NCBI GenBank assembly: GCA_024643795.1
Contig: JAHEMF010000013.1
Coordinates: 1 to 56,383 of the forward strand
From: Bacteroidota bacterium
GTDB lineage: Bacteria; Bacteroidota; Bacteroidia; AKYH767-A; OLB10
DNA: 56,383 bases
Direction of reading: 5' to 3'
Position 1 is the first letter of the stretch. The number at the start of each line of letters is the position of its first letter. The position numbers were made by a program, and so were the translations under genes. The notes beneath the pieces are model-generated. The model saw only the letters and a list, made by a program, of their open reading frames with translations. It had not been told where the DNA came from and did no database searches. Positions 19,910-29,188 of the stretch are shown piece by piece.

Positions 19910-21886
19910 TCAGTGAATGTTTTCCACCTGCTCTTCTACCCAGTCGCCATGTTGCTTGATTAGATCGATCAATGCATCAACTGCTCCTTCGCTGGCAATA
20001 TTCTTCCTGACCACTTCTCTTCCTTTATATAAGGTGATCTTACCTGGGCCTGATCCAACATAGCCATAATCAGCATCGGCCATCTCACCCGGACCATTAA
20101 CAATACAACCCATTATTCCAATTTTCACCCCTTTTAAATGATTGGTACGAGACCGGATCATGGCTGTGGTTTCCTGCAGGTCAAATAGAGTCCTGCCGCA
20201 CGAAGGGCATGAGATATATTCAGTTTTAGATATCCTCACCCTAGCGGCCTGCAAAATATTGAATGAAAGTTGGTTAATTTTCTTTGGCGATATATTTTCA
20301 GGTGATTTTATCCAAACACCATCTCCAAATCCATCGAGCAATAAAGCACCTACATCAGTTGCAGCATAAAGTTGCAGCAGTTCTGCATCAATTTTTTCAT
20401 AAGACCACTTGATGATAACCGGATTCATGATGCCTTTATTCAATAATTCAATCATGATCCTTCTAAGCTCTGCCATCGCATGGGCATTTTCAGTTTCAAT
20501 GATCAGAACAATATTTGCAGTGCTCTTTATTTTTTCTGTAAACGCACTTGATATGGATTGTTCAGCAAGTAACCTTTCTGCAGTTACAGTTACAAAGTTT
20601 AATGCAGGCGATAGGTTAAGTGATCTTAAAAAGTCCTCACAGCTGAACAATGGATAGTGAAGGGGTTTATCAGGATTTAGTTTCCATACATCTGCATCAC
20701 AAATCACACCCAAAGTTCCGGGTATTTCAAAATCAATCACTTTATCACCAGTATATATGTAATCGCAAGCTTGGTCGGATAAATTCCATTTATCAAGTGG
20801 AATAGAATAGCTGTATCCACATTGAAATAAGGTTGCCGCCGTAATTTCATTCAGTCTAGAAAGGTCAGATACAACAACAGGAGCATTATTTTCTCCCAGA
20901 TTTCTTATGGCGAGGGACTTTCTGCGTTCATGTTCATAAGGAGAGTAAGGCAGATTCGGGTATGAATCGATTTCAGCAATTGTATTATGCCCGGCCCTGT
21001 TTGTGTAACGTGCTACTAAGTTTTTAGCAACAGGAATTTCAAATTCAGGGTCTTCGGTCAAAGAAACCCGAACTGTATCACCAATACCGTCTTCAAGCAA
21101 AGTCCCAATTCCAACTGCTGATTTTATTCTACCATCTTCTCCTTCACCGGCTTCAGTAACACCAAGATGTAGTGGGTAATTCATACTTTCCTCACGCATA
21201 CGTGACACCAATAACCGGTATGCCTGTACCATTACCTGAGTATTTGAAGCTTTCATGCTCAGAATAATTTCATGAAAACCCTCTTCGCGGCATATGTATA
21301 AGAATTCAAACGCAGACTCTACCATTCCCAGTGGGGTATCACCGTATCTGCTCAGAATTCTATCGCTGAGCGAACCATGATTAGTACCTATTCTCATAGC
21401 GGTACCATGCTCTTTACATATTTTCACCAATGGGGTGAAACGAGAATGAATACGATCTAATTCAGCATTATAAGTGGAGTCGGTATATTCAATGTGTTCA
21501 AATTTCTTCTTGTCTGCATAGTTGCCCGGGTTCACTCTCACCTTCTCAACGATCCGTGCGGCAAGCTCTGCTGCGTTAGGTGTAAAATGTATATCAGCGA
21601 TCAGAGGAGTTTGGTAACCTCTGGAACGCAATTCTTTCTTGATATTTTCAAGATTAGCTGCTTCTTTGAGGCTTGGAGCAGTTATGCGCACAAGCTCACA
21701 ACCGGCTTTTATCATTCTGATACTTTGTTCAACAGTGGCAAGTGTATCCATTGTATCTGTAGTGGTCATGGATTGAACCCGTATAGGATTCAAGCCTCCA
21801 ATTCCAACTTCACCCACCATCACTTCACGGGTCTTCCAGCGGCTGTACCGTGTTAAACTGTCAGTATATTCTTTGTGCATCTGCAA
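19910..21886 (-). CDS. ispG: (E)-4-hydroxy-3-methylbut-2-enyl-diphosphate synthase, long form
   Basis: This iron-sulfur enzyme carries out the penultimate step of the MEP isoprenoid pathway. At 658 residues it is the three-domain form found in Bacteroidota, Chlamydiae and plants, rather than the 370-residue E. coli form. The N-terminal TIM barrel begins VGGLNPIRV-like (IGGLNPIRVQSMTTTDT). A central insertion spans about 290-540. The C-terminal cluster domain has CPSCGRTLFDLQ and MGCIVNGPGEMADADYG, which supply three cysteines and a Glu for the 4Fe-4S cluster. A second methionine at residue 3 is an equally possible start. Confidence 0.95.
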   Translation of the reverse strand: MQMHKEYTDSLTRYSRWKTREVMVGEVGIGGLNPIRVQSMTTTDTMDTLATVEQSIRMIKAGCELVRITAPSLKEAANLENIKKELRSRGYQTPLIADIHFTPNAAELAARIVEKVRVNPGNYADKKKFEHIEYTDSTYNAELDRIHSRFTPLVKICKEHGTAMRIGTNHGSLSDRILSRYGDTPLGMVESAFEFLYICREEGFHEIILSMKASNTQVMVQAYRLLVSRMREESMNYPLHLGVTEAGEGEDGRIKSAVGIGTLLEDGIGDTVRVSLTEDPEFEIPVAKNLVARYTNRAGHNTIAEIDSYPNLPYSPYEHERRKSLAIRNLGENNAPVVVSDLSRLNEITAATLFQCGYSYSIPLDKWNLSDQACDYIYTGDKVIDFEIPGTLGVICDADVWKLNPDKPLHYPLFSCEDFLRSLNLSPALNFVTVTAERLLAEQSISSAFTEKIKSTANIVLIIETENAHAMAELRRIMIELLNKGIMNPVIIKWSYEKIDAELLQLYAATDVGALLLDGFGDGVWIKSPENISPKKINQLSFNILQAARVRISKTEYISCPSCGRTLFDLQETTAMIRSRTNHLKGVKIGIMGCIVNGPGEMADADYGYVGSGPGKITLYKGREVVRKNIASEGAVDALIDLIKQHGDWVEEQVENIH

Positions 21887-22027
21887 GGACTCTGAAAATC
21901 AACGTAAAGTTAGTCAATAACAAGGGGAACAGATAATTGTTAAATGTGTTCTCATCCTTTGGTTGATGCATAAAGAAGGTTGAAAATCAATATTTTATTT
22001 AGGCTGGTGATATATGGGTATAAAAAA

Positions 22028-22045
22028 GGAGCCTATACAGGCTCC
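22028..22045 (-). terminator. orphan intrinsic terminator upstream of ispG
   Basis: A perfect 7-bp stem (22028-22034 with 22039-22045) with a 4-base loop is followed on the minus strand by six T. Next to it is a second perfect 7-bp stem (22054-22060 with 22067-22073). It lies about 215 bases beyond the terminator of the upstream gene, so it either is a back-up terminator or ends a short unannotated RNA. Confidence 0.65.
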
Positions 22046-22260
22046 CGGGGAATCCCTGATCCCTCCATCAGGGTGGCTCAATGAAAAGTATTTTGACCAG
22101 GGTAGTTTTTGTGATTTCCTAACCGGATGCTAACAAAACACCTATTGAACTTTTAATTGCTAACACATATACACAAGACGTGATCTATGTTATCAGAGTT
22201 GCATTCTATGTAATGTAATTTATTCTGATCAAGAATCAACCTGTTGTTGTCCAATAAAAA

Positions 22261-22283
22261 AGGGCAAGCGGTGAGCCTGCCCT
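22261..22283 (-). terminator. intrinsic terminator of the dockerin/cohesin-like gene
   Basis: A 9-bp stem with one mismatch (22261-22269 with 22275-22283) is followed on the minus strand by a run of T. It lies 26 bases past the stop at 22309. Confidence 0.8.
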
Positions 22284-22308
22284 TCAGAAAAGTATTTAAC
22301 CCCCAAGG

Positions 22309-24465
22309 TCAAAAAATCTTTATCTTTTGATTAAATGTTTTACCGTTGATTGTGAATCTGCATATATAAATACCGGTATTCAAATGTGAAGTATTGAAAA
22401 TACCTGAATTCGTTCCGACAACTTCATTGAATGTGCTTTTACCTTGCATGTCGAATAGTTCCAGCTTTTCAAGATTTCCTGATCCTGTATAGTTGTATAC
22501 CAGCTGATGATCAGTTGTAGGATATACGCTCATATTATCAGGATTAATATTATCAATAGAGCTTAGGCTGGGATCAATTGTAATGGTGGTTCCCGAAGCT
22601 GTAATGCTTAGAGGATCTCCGTCATTATCGTTTGATTCAATATCACTTAATATAACGTTGAGAGATACTTTACCTGATACATTATCAGTTGTAACTATGC
22701 TCATTACCAGTACAGGTCCATTGCTAAGCCTGTCGACATGGTTGATACCGGTCACGGCGATCTCAGCATAGCCATTTACATAGTCAACTTTCTCCATATG
22801 AACCATTGCGCCCGATGTGCCGAAAATTGATGAGCTGAAGTCGAAACTCACAGATCCCGCAATAATATAGATAGGGCTGAAGCTAACCCTGAAAGCCAAA
22901 CCATAAATACTGTCAGATGGTGAATCTAGAGATATAGTAAGATCAACAGATGTATTAACAGGAACTGTATCCTGTGATGCACTAACGATCAGGTTTGATG
23001 AAGCGAGTGACGGTGGAGTAGGGTTGCGTAACGGGTGATTAAGCCCAAAATTCACCCCTATAGCTGTTGTATCACTAATATTCACAACCCCGTTACCATC
23101 GGTGTCGGCATGTTTGTAATTTATACCACTGTTAAGACTGCCTGTCCAGTCGGTGGCTGGCTGAGGAATCCAGGCAAGAGATGCGTTAGAACGAACAGGG
23201 CCTGTTTCACTATATGCTAAGCCAATTGGCAGAAGGTCATACAGGTTGGCCACACCATCAGAATTGGCATCTCCGGGCCATACATCATTAGTGTTACACC
23301 CATTCACATAAACAAAATAGGCGTATGTATTTGTTCCGGTGTAAGGACAATTATCATCAGCAACTGTGAGTGTGATTACATATGGTTGACCTGAAACATC
23401 AGAAGTGTCGGGTATCCAAGTAAAAGTTCCTGTTGGCATATTGCCACTTCCGGTGTTAAACAATGCATTAGTTCCATTCTGACCCATGGATATGGAAATG
23501 ATGGATCCGGTATCAAGATCGTTGCTTAATACATCGAAGGTGATGGTATCTCCGGGGCAGCCGTTAATGGTAAAATTTGAAGTTCCGTTGATACCTGATA
23601 GAGTAGGCAGATTATTTGACCCGTTAATTACCGTAACCTGAACATCTCTGTAAACTTTTCCTATTTCAATCCCGCCTCTGTATTCTGTAACAAGCATACT
23701 TACCACAGATGATTGTACCATTGATGGGGTAACGGTTAGTATACCTGTAGAAGGATCGAGTACTGATGGAGTGGATGCCAGGAATGGCTGATCGTATGTA
23801 TACCCTGCTGCATAGTTAAGATTTACTGGTCCGAAATTGAATTCACGGGCAGGAACCAGTTCATATGTAAGCGAATCACCATCTACATCATACGTGTTCC
23901 AGTTTAACTGGGTTGTGGTGCCAGCGTTGGTTACCGTAATTGGCAAGCTGCCAAAAGCCGCGGAGTTATTAAATGGGAAGTTCAGATTGTCAAGATGTGC
24001 TGCTACATAAAAGCCTGAGTTACCTGGCATATCCAGGTTGGTTATCGCATTATTTCGGCAACATTCAAAATATGAGAATTTCCAGTCGTTGCATTCGGTA
24101 GGTAAATTAATGGTATCCTGATAAGAAACTTTTTGTACTCCATATAAAATACCGCCATTACAGGTTGAGTTAGGGATAGATGAAACACACAAAGGAGAAA
24201 CCTGGATGGCGGGACCTGTTATGGCTAAACTTTTATTGAGGTATATGCTGCAATTATCTGACCTGTAGTTAACATTTATTGCTTGCGGTGGATTGATTCC
24301 GGAACAATCTGTGAACAAGTTCATGGTAACCATATAAGTGTTACCGGTAACCCATTCGTAGGTAATCTCGCCACCTACTAGGTGTGTTGCTGAAACGGAA
24401 TGGATTGAAGCGATTGAGATCAATATTGCAATGCTCCAGGCCTTGATTTTTTTAAGAGTTTCCAT
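22309..24465 (-). CDS. T9SS-exported surface protein with dockerin-like repeats and a cohesin-like domain
   Basis: The start is set at METLKKIKAW (24465), giving 718 residues with a signal peptide ending ...SIHSVSA; the frame is open 26 codons further but those residues do not look like a signal. The N-terminal domain (THLVGGEITYEW, several cysteines) is of a kind common in large Bacteroidota surface proteins. An Ig/PKD-like section follows. Two EF-hand-like calcium loops, GDANSDGVANLYD (about 398) and HADTDGNGVVNISD (about 452), resemble a dockerin type I pair. Residues about 490-630 (VPVNTSVDLTISLDSPSDSI, YGLAFRVSFSP) resemble a cohesin fold. The C-terminal 75 residues are a T9SS sorting domain. 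The binding partner is unknown. Confidence 0.8.
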   Translation of the reverse strand: METLKKIKAWSIAILISIASIHSVSATHLVGGEITYEWVTGNTYMVTMNLFTDCSGINPPQAINVNYRSDNCSIYLNKSLAITGPAIQVSPLCVSSIPNSTCNGGILYGVQKVSYQDTINLPTECNDWKFSYFECCRNNAITNLDMPGNSGFYVAAHLDNLNFPFNNSAAFGSLPITVTNAGTTTQLNWNTYDVDGDSLTYELVPAREFNFGPVNLNYAAGYTYDQPFLASTPSVLDPSTGILTVTPSMVQSSVVSMLVTEYRGGIEIGKVYRDVQVTVINGSNNLPTLSGINGTSNFTINGCPGDTITFDVLSNDLDTGSIISISMGQNGTNALFNTGSGNMPTGTFTWIPDTSDVSGQPYVITLTVADDNCPYTGTNTYAYFVYVNGCNTNDVWPGDANSDGVANLYDLLPIGLAYSETGPVRSNASLAWIPQPATDWTGSLNSGINYKHADTDGNGVVNISDTTAIGVNFGLNHPLRNPTPPSLASSNLIVSASQDTVPVNTSVDLTISLDSPSDSIYGLAFRVSFSPIYIIAGSVSFDFSSSIFGTSGAMVHMEKVDYVNGYAEIAVTGINHVDRLSNGPVLVMSIVTTDNVSGKVSLNVILSDIESNDNDGDPLSITASGTTITIDPSLSSIDNINPDNMSVYPTTDHQLVYNYTGSGNLEKLELFDMQGKSTFNEVVGTNSGIFNTSHLNTGIYICRFTINGKTFNQKIKIF

Positions 24466-24538
24466 CTTCTTGGGGTTGTTACCTTTTGGGGATAGTAGTT
24501 CAGTTAACGAAATTACATCCTTTAAAATGTTAAAAAAG

Positions 24539-24551
24539 TACAATAATTGTA
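24539..24551. promoter_or_regulatory. 13-bp palindrome upstream of the T9SS surface-protein gene
   Basis: TACAAT and ATTGTA are perfect inverted arms around one central base. It lies about 74 bases upstream of the 24465 start and touches a TACTTTTT that could be a weak minus-strand -7 box, so it could be an operator. No regulator is known. Confidence 0.3.
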
Positions 24552-24599
24552 TTTTGTCGGTTGTTAAATTGTTTAAAATATGAAGTCAAATCTATGTAA

Positions 24600-24625
24600 T
24601 ATATTATATATTAGTATATTATATA
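24600..24625. repeat. AT-rich 11-bp direct repeat in a divergent promoter region
   Basis: The 11-mer TATATTATATA occurs perfectly at 24600-24610 and 24615-24625, a 15-bp period, just upstream of the -7 box at 24631. The unit is nearly palindromic and lies between two divergent genes. Confidence 0.6.
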
Positions 24626-24630
24626 AATGA

Positions 24631-24638
24631 TATATTTG
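24631..24638 (+). promoter_or_regulatory. -7 box upstream of the 473-residue gene
   Basis: TATATTTG matches TAnnTTTG exactly and ends 30 bases before the ATG at 24669. No -33 TTG is at the usual spacing; the AT-rich repeat occupies that position. Confidence 0.5.
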
Positions 24639-24668
24639 TAAATACTCTTATTTTGTCACTTTAGTTCA

Positions 24669-26090
24669 ATGAATTCGATAAATAATTCTAAGGTTTTCGA
24701 GGTCCTTAAAGGCTTTTCTGATCAGCAATGGAGGTCTTTTGGCTATTTCATTAAAGGTCCTGAGTGCGAATTTAATTCGCGTTTACCACTTCTATTTGAT
24801 TATCTGAATCAATTCAAAGACGATAAATTTACTCATGAAATTGCTTCACAACAGGTATTTGACGCAGTAATATGTAAAGGTCAGTATCAGGACAAAAAAG
24901 TTAGATACTTACTTACCGACCTTTGGGTCGCCTTGGAGAAGTTCACGGTCTCCAGAAGTGCTGTTGCCGATCCTGTTATTTGCAGCTACCTGTTGTCAAA
25001 AAGTCTCTCTGAGTACCCTTCCTCCAAAGCCTACAGGTCTCACTTCAATGAAATGGTGAAACTGCGAGACTCAGCCGGCGATTCAGATTTTTATTTTAAG
25101 CAATTTTTAAGTGAAACTGTGCATCTGGAAGAAGTGGTATCAAAAACCGGGAGAGGAAGTGAAAGCAACGCAAATGACCTTAACAAATCTCTTGATCTCT
25201 TTTACTTGAGTAAGAAGCTACAGGTTCTTTGTGAGTTATATAATCTGCAAAATATTGTTAGCCGGAACACCTCATCATATTCATTGAATGAGCTCACAAT
25301 GATAATCGAAAATGAAGGTTATGGAAAAGTACCCGTGATACAGATATATTATAGAGTATATAAAACATTGAGTGATAACGAGAACACACAACACTTCTTT
25401 GTTTTAAAGGAATTGCTTTCTGACCATGGAACTATATTTCAACAATCAGAGCTGCGTGATCTCTATCAGTATCTGATGAATTACTGTATTAAAAAGATCA
25501 ATACGGGGGAGGCGGATTGGTTAAAAACCTTACTCGAAATTTATAAGACCATTCTCGATAATAAAGTGATCTATCTTGATAATGAATTATCGCCATGGGA
25601 TTTTAAGAATATTGTTGTGGTGGGCTTAAGGTCGGGTGAAAAATCTTGGGTTTATGATTTCATACAGTCGCGTTCAAAAGAAATAACCATAGCTGAAAGA
25701 GAAAATGCATATGGTTACAATCTGGCATACTATCATTTTTATACCGGCGAATACAGGAAAGCGATCTCTTTGCTTAGTAAGATAGATTTTACCGATCTAT
25801 ATTATCAGCTCGATTCAAGATCGATAATTCTGAAATGTTATTATGAAATGAATGATCATGAAGGCTTGCATTACTTCCTGGAGTCATTCAGGGCATATCT
25901 CAGAAGAAACAAAGTTCTTTCCGATTATCAGCGTACCATCTATTCCAACTTGGTCAGGTTCACGTCAAACCTTTTGCGTGCAGAAGGGAATGATAAAAAG
26001 TTGCAGAGCTTAAAAATTAAAGTTGAAAATGTGAAACAGGTTGCAGATATGGGTTGGCTTACATCAAAGATCAGCAATGCAATAGGCTAA
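24669..26090 (+). CDS. uncharacterised helical protein, 473 residues
   Basis: I do not recognise this family. There is no signal peptide, transmembrane segment or enzyme motif, so it is probably cytoplasmic. The sequence is almost entirely helical with regularly spaced Tyr, Leu and Phe, which suggests TPR-like alpha-solenoid repeats, for example around AYGYNLAYYHFYTGEYRKAI (about 350-370) and RSIILKCYYEMNDHEGLHYF. The N-terminus (VFEVLKGFSDQQWRSFGYFI) is likely a separate helical bundle. It stands alone on the plus strand, divergent from the T9SS surface protein and converging with rnc 24 bases downstream. A scaffolding or regulatory role is a guess. Confidence 0.75.
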   Translation: MNSINNSKVFEVLKGFSDQQWRSFGYFIKGPECEFNSRLPLLFDYLNQFKDDKFTHEIASQQVFDAVICKGQYQDKKVRYLLTDLWVALEKFTVSRSAVADPVICSYLLSKSLSEYPSSKAYRSHFNEMVKLRDSAGDSDFYFKQFLSETVHLEEVVSKTGRGSESNANDLNKSLDLFYLSKKLQVLCELYNLQNIVSRNTSSYSLNELTMIIENEGYGKVPVIQIYYRVYKTLSDNENTQHFFVLKELLSDHGTIFQQSELRDLYQYLMNYCIKKINTGEADWLKTLLEIYKTILDNKVIYLDNELSPWDFKNIVVVGLRSGEKSWVYDFIQSRSKEITIAERENAYGYNLAYYHFYTGEYRKAISLLSKIDFTDLYYQLDSRSIILKCYYEMNDHEGLHYFLESFRAYLRRNKVLSDYQRTIYSNLVRFTSNLLRAEGNDKKLQSLKIKVENVKQVADMGWLTSKISNAIG

Positions 26091-26114
26091 ACATTATAAT
26101 TGTGGAACAAGCAC

Positions 26115-26834
26115 TTACAGGTTGCCAAGCCCCAACGACTTGTACGCTTTTTCAGCTGCTATTTGCTCTGCTTTCTTTTTTACAAAATCCTCACCTCTGG
26201 AAACCTCTTTATCATCTATCATCAAACGCACTTTGATAAGTTTTCCGCTCATTTCTTCTTCAAGCATTTCAAATACCAGTGATTTCTTTTCCTTTTGCGC
26301 CCAGTTTATAATCTTGCTTTTGAAGTTCAACTCTAGTTCTTCTATTTCGTTAAGATCGGCATGCAGTTTAATGATCCGGTCTACTATAAATTGTTGTGCC
26401 TTTTTGTATCCTTTATCAATATAAATCGCACCGATGAGTGCTTCAAATGCATCACCATACATCGACCGGAACATGCCCGGGGCGCTATTGATCTTTATAT
26501 ATTCATCAATTCCGATCTTGAGGGCAAGGGTTTTTAAATGCTCGCGACTCACAATACGTGACCGCATCTCCGTAAGGAAACCCTCATCCCTGAATGGAAA
26601 GCGGCGGAATAAAAGATCAGCGATCACTGCTCCTAATATGGCATCGCCTAAAAATTCCAGACGTTCGTTAGACATCTGTTGTCCGTTAACCGTTTCAGGA
26701 TTAGCAGATCGATGTGAGAAGGCAAGTTTATAAACGGAGATATTACGAGGATAAAACCCCAGTAAATTTCTAAGCGACCTGAAAAGTTTTTTATCGGGTG
26801 ATAACAGGAGCCTGTAAGGTAACAGGATATTCAA
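26115..26834 (-). CDS. rnc: ribonuclease III
   Basis: This 239-residue double-strand RNA endonuclease processes rRNA precursors and structured mRNAs. The catalytic signature NERLEFLGDAILGAVIADLLF (about residues 55-75) carries the metal-binding Glu and Asp, and the second acidic cluster is in YGDAFEALIGAIYIDKG. A C-terminal dsRNA-binding domain ends with KKAEQIAAEKAYKSLGL. It follows fabF by 5 bases in the order acpP-fabF-rnc, which is common in Bacteroidota and other bacteria. Confidence 0.96.
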   Translation of the reverse strand: MNILLPYRLLLSPDKKLFRSLRNLLGFYPRNISVYKLAFSHRSANPETVNGQQMSNERLEFLGDAILGAVIADLLFRRFPFRDEGFLTEMRSRIVSREHLKTLALKIGIDEYIKINSAPGMFRSMYGDAFEALIGAIYIDKGYKKAQQFIVDRIIKLHADLNEIEELELNFKSKIINWAQKEKKSLVFEMLEEEMSGKLIKVRLMIDDKEVSRGEDFVKKKAEQIAAEKAYKSLGLGNL

Positions 26835-26839
26835 AATGC

Positions 26840-28093
26840 TTACTTAAATTTCCTAAAGATGACAGAAGCGTTATGACCACCAAACCCGAAGGTGTTGCTG
26901 AGGGCAGCATTTACTGTCCGTTGTTGTGCTTTGTTAAAAGTGAAGTTATACCTCTTGTCAAACGAATCGTCGTCAGTAAAATGGTTGATGGTAGGAGGTA
27001 CCATATCATTTTTCACTGCCAGAACAGACGCAATGGCTTCAATAACTCCGGCAGCACCAAGCAGGTGTCCGGTCATTGATTTGGTTGAACTTATGTTAAG
27101 GTTAAAGGCGTGATCTCCAAACACTCCGGATATGGCTTTAACCTCACTGATATCACCCAACGGTGTTGATGTACCGTGAACGTTGATGTAATCTATCTCT
27201 TCAGGTTTCATTCCTGCATCGTCAAGCACATTTTTCATCACGTTAAGTGCACCAAGCCCTTCGGGGTGAGGAGCAGTTAAGTGATGAGCATCGGCTGACA
27301 TGCCGCCGCCTACAAGTTCGGCATAAATGGTAGCCCCTCTTGCAAGTGCATGTTCGAGTTCTTCAAGAATGATGGCTCCTGAGCCTTCTCCCAGAACAAA
27401 ACCATCTCTGTCCTTATCGAACGGCCGTGATGCTGTTTTCGGGCTGTCGTTCCTTTCAGATAATGCATGCATGGCGTTGAAACCTCCAATTCCGGCTTCA
27501 TTTACAGCTGCTTCAGAACCACCTGTGACAATTACATCAGCCTTACCCAATCTAATAAGCATCAAAGAATCAATGATCGCGTTGGTTGAGGAAGCGCATG
27601 CCGAAACTGTTGCATAGTTGGGTCCGCGCAAACCATAACGCATAGATATATGCCCTGCGGCAATATCTACGATCATCTTAGGAATGAAGAATGGATTAAA
27701 TCGGGGTGTACCATCACCGGTTGCATAGGCACTGGTTTCGTCAATGAATGTTCGTAAACCTCCAATACCGGAACCCCAGATCACTCCAACCCTGTCGGGG
27801 TTAAAGTTTTTAGCGGTTACAATACCTGACTCTTCCACAGCTTGTATAGCTGAAGCAAGCCCGAACTGACTGAAGAGATCCAGTTTCCTGGCTTCTTTTC
27901 TGTCAAGAATAGTAAGTGGGTCGAAATCTTTGACTTCGCAGGCGAACTGCGTTTTGAATTTAGAAGCATCAAAGCGGGTAATGAGGCCGGCTCCGCTTAC
28001 TCCCTGGATGAGTCCGTTCCAATAATCGTTCACGGAATTTCCAAGCGGTGTAAGAGCACCAAGCCCCGTTACAACAACTCGCTTCAAATTCAT
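26840..28093 (-). CDS. fabF: 3-oxoacyl-[acyl-carrier-protein] synthase II
   Basis: This 417-residue condensing enzyme elongates fatty acids by joining malonyl-ACP to acyl-ACP. The catalytic triad is clear: Cys166 in TVSACASSTNA, His in INVHGTSTPLGD (about 304) and His in TKSMTGHLLGAAG (about 340). The N-terminus KRVVVTGLGALTPLG is standard. It lies 19 bases after acpP and 5 bases before rnc and is surely cotranscribed with both. Confidence 0.97.
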   Translation of the reverse strand: MNLKRVVVTGLGALTPLGNSVNDYWNGLIQGVSGAGLITRFDASKFKTQFACEVKDFDPLTILDRKEARKLDLFSQFGLASAIQAVEESGIVTAKNFNPDRVGVIWGSGIGGLRTFIDETSAYATGDGTPRFNPFFIPKMIVDIAAGHISMRYGLRGPNYATVSACASSTNAIIDSLMLIRLGKADVIVTGGSEAAVNEAGIGGFNAMHALSERNDSPKTASRPFDKDRDGFVLGEGSGAIILEELEHALARGATIYAELVGGGMSADAHHLTAPHPEGLGALNVMKNVLDDAGMKPEEIDYINVHGTSTPLGDISEVKAISGVFGDHAFNLNISSTKSMTGHLLGAAGVIEAIASVLAVKNDMVPPTINHFTDDDSFDKRYNFTFNKAQQRTVNAALSNTFGFGGHNASVIFRKFK

Positions 28094-28112
28094 AAATCTG
28101 CTTTAGCGTTTT

Positions 28113-28349
28113 TTATTTAGCGTTTGCAGTGATGTACTCAATCGCTTGTCCTACCGTGCTGATCTTCTCTGCCTGGTCGTCAGGGATAGCGATGCTGAAT
28201 TCTTTTTCGAATTCCATAATTAATTCCACGGTGTCAAGCGAGTCGGCTCCCAGGTCGTTTGTAAAGCTGGATTCATTTTGAACTTCTCCTTCGTCAACGC
28301 CGAGTTTGTCGACGATGATCGCTTTAACGCGTGATGCAATATCTGACAT
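28113..28349 (-). CDS. acpP: acyl carrier protein
   Basis: This 78-residue carrier holds growing acyl chains on a phosphopantetheine arm attached to Ser37 in [13 protein letters not shown] chose the ATG at 28349 ([10 protein letters not shown]) because it gives the canonical ACP length; the frame is open ten codons further with no homology. It is the first gene of the acpP-fabF-rnc operon and has a good promoter 28 bases upstream. Confidence 0.97.
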   Translation of the reverse strand: MSDIASRVKAIIVDKLGVDEGEVQNESSFTNDLGADSLDTVELIMEFEKEFSIAIPDDQAEKISTVGQAIEYITANAK

Positions 28350-28376
28350 AGTAAATAAGGTTTTTGTTAGCGGACG

Positions 28377-28408
28377 CAAAGTAACGAATTTATCACCTAT
28401 TCTTCAAA
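28377..28408 (-). promoter_or_regulatory. acpP-fabF-rnc promoter
   Basis: On the minus strand, TTTG (28408-28405), a 20-base gap and TTACTTTG (28384-28377) match the Bacteroidota -33/-7 pattern with one mismatch. Transcription would begin near 28370, about 20 bases before the acpP start. Confidence 0.6.
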
Positions 28409-28573
28409 GACTTGTTTGCATATCGTCCATTGGATGTAATTAATTGCAAATCAATATGATATATTCAAAAAAATATCACTTTCGCCCTGATTTAGGCGCA
28501 TAAAAGGGGGTTGGCCTATCCAAAATGCCCATTGAGCCACAATTATTTAGACTATCACAATTACCTTCGCGCC

Positions 28574-29140
28574 ATGGTAAATATCGCCGTTTTTGCTTCG
28601 GGTGAGGGAACCAATGCCCTCAACCTTATCCAACATTTTCAATCGCACCCTAAGGCCCGCATAACTTTGGTTGTTTCCAATAACCCCCACGCAGCTGTAT
28701 TGGCAAAGGCGGTTAGCAATGAAGTAGAAACCATTTTAATTATCAAAGAAGAACTAGCCGGTAATGCACTGGTTGAACAGCTTAAAAAAAGGCAGATCAC
28801 ATTCATTGTACTGGCAGGGTTTCTTAAACTTCTCCCCGAGTCTCTTATCAATGCATTTCCGCATCGCATCATTAATATACACCCGTCACTGCTTCCGAAG
28901 TTTGGCGGTAAAGGCATGTATGGGACCAGGGTACACCAGTCGGTCATTGATTCAGGCGAAAAGGAAACGGGCATCACAATACATTATGTGAACCGTAATT
29001 TTGATGAAGGTGAGATCATAGAATCATATAAAACGCAGGTGTCTGAAAACGACACGGCTGTAACGCTCATGCACAAGGTCAGGGAGCTGGAGTTGAAATA
29101 TCTACCTCTGGTAGTGGAGAAGATCACAGATCAATTGTAA
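28574..29140 (+). CDS. purN: phosphoribosylglycinamide formyltransferase
   Basis: This enzyme transfers the formyl group of 10-formyl-tetrahydrofolate to GAR in purine synthesis. I chose the ATG at 28574 (MVNIAVFASGEGTNALNLI), giving 188 residues; an upstream TTG frame adds 21 residues without homology. The active-site segment RIINIHPSLLPKFGG supplies the Asn and His, and the conserved Asp-containing loop is in VIDSGEKETGITIHYV. A TACCTTCG just before the start may be the -7 box, which would leave almost no leader. Confidence 0.94.
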   Translation: MVNIAVFASGEGTNALNLIQHFQSHPKARITLVVSNNPHAAVLAKAVSNEVETILIIKEELAGNALVEQLKKRQITFIVLAGFLKLLPESLINAFPHRIINIHPSLLPKFGGKGMYGTRVHQSVIDSGEKETGITIHYVNRNFDEGEIIESYKTQVSENDTAVTLMHKVRELELKYLPLVVEKITDQL

Positions 29141-29188
29141 TCATTCATTTTATTTTTTGGGCGTTCGCTTCGTCCGGTACTTTGGTTG

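Larger units (their letters stand above)
21887..22308. other. 422-bp intergenic region with two terminator-like hairpins
   Basis: No protein gene is evident. The right end holds the terminator of the dockerin/cohesin gene (22261-22283). A second hairpin pair at 22028-22073 reads in the same direction and ends in a T run. The remainder, 21887-22027, is AT-rich and should hold the ispG promoter; TAACTTTA about 25 bases upstream of the ispG start, on the minus strand, is the best -7 candidate but is weak. Confidence 0.6.
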
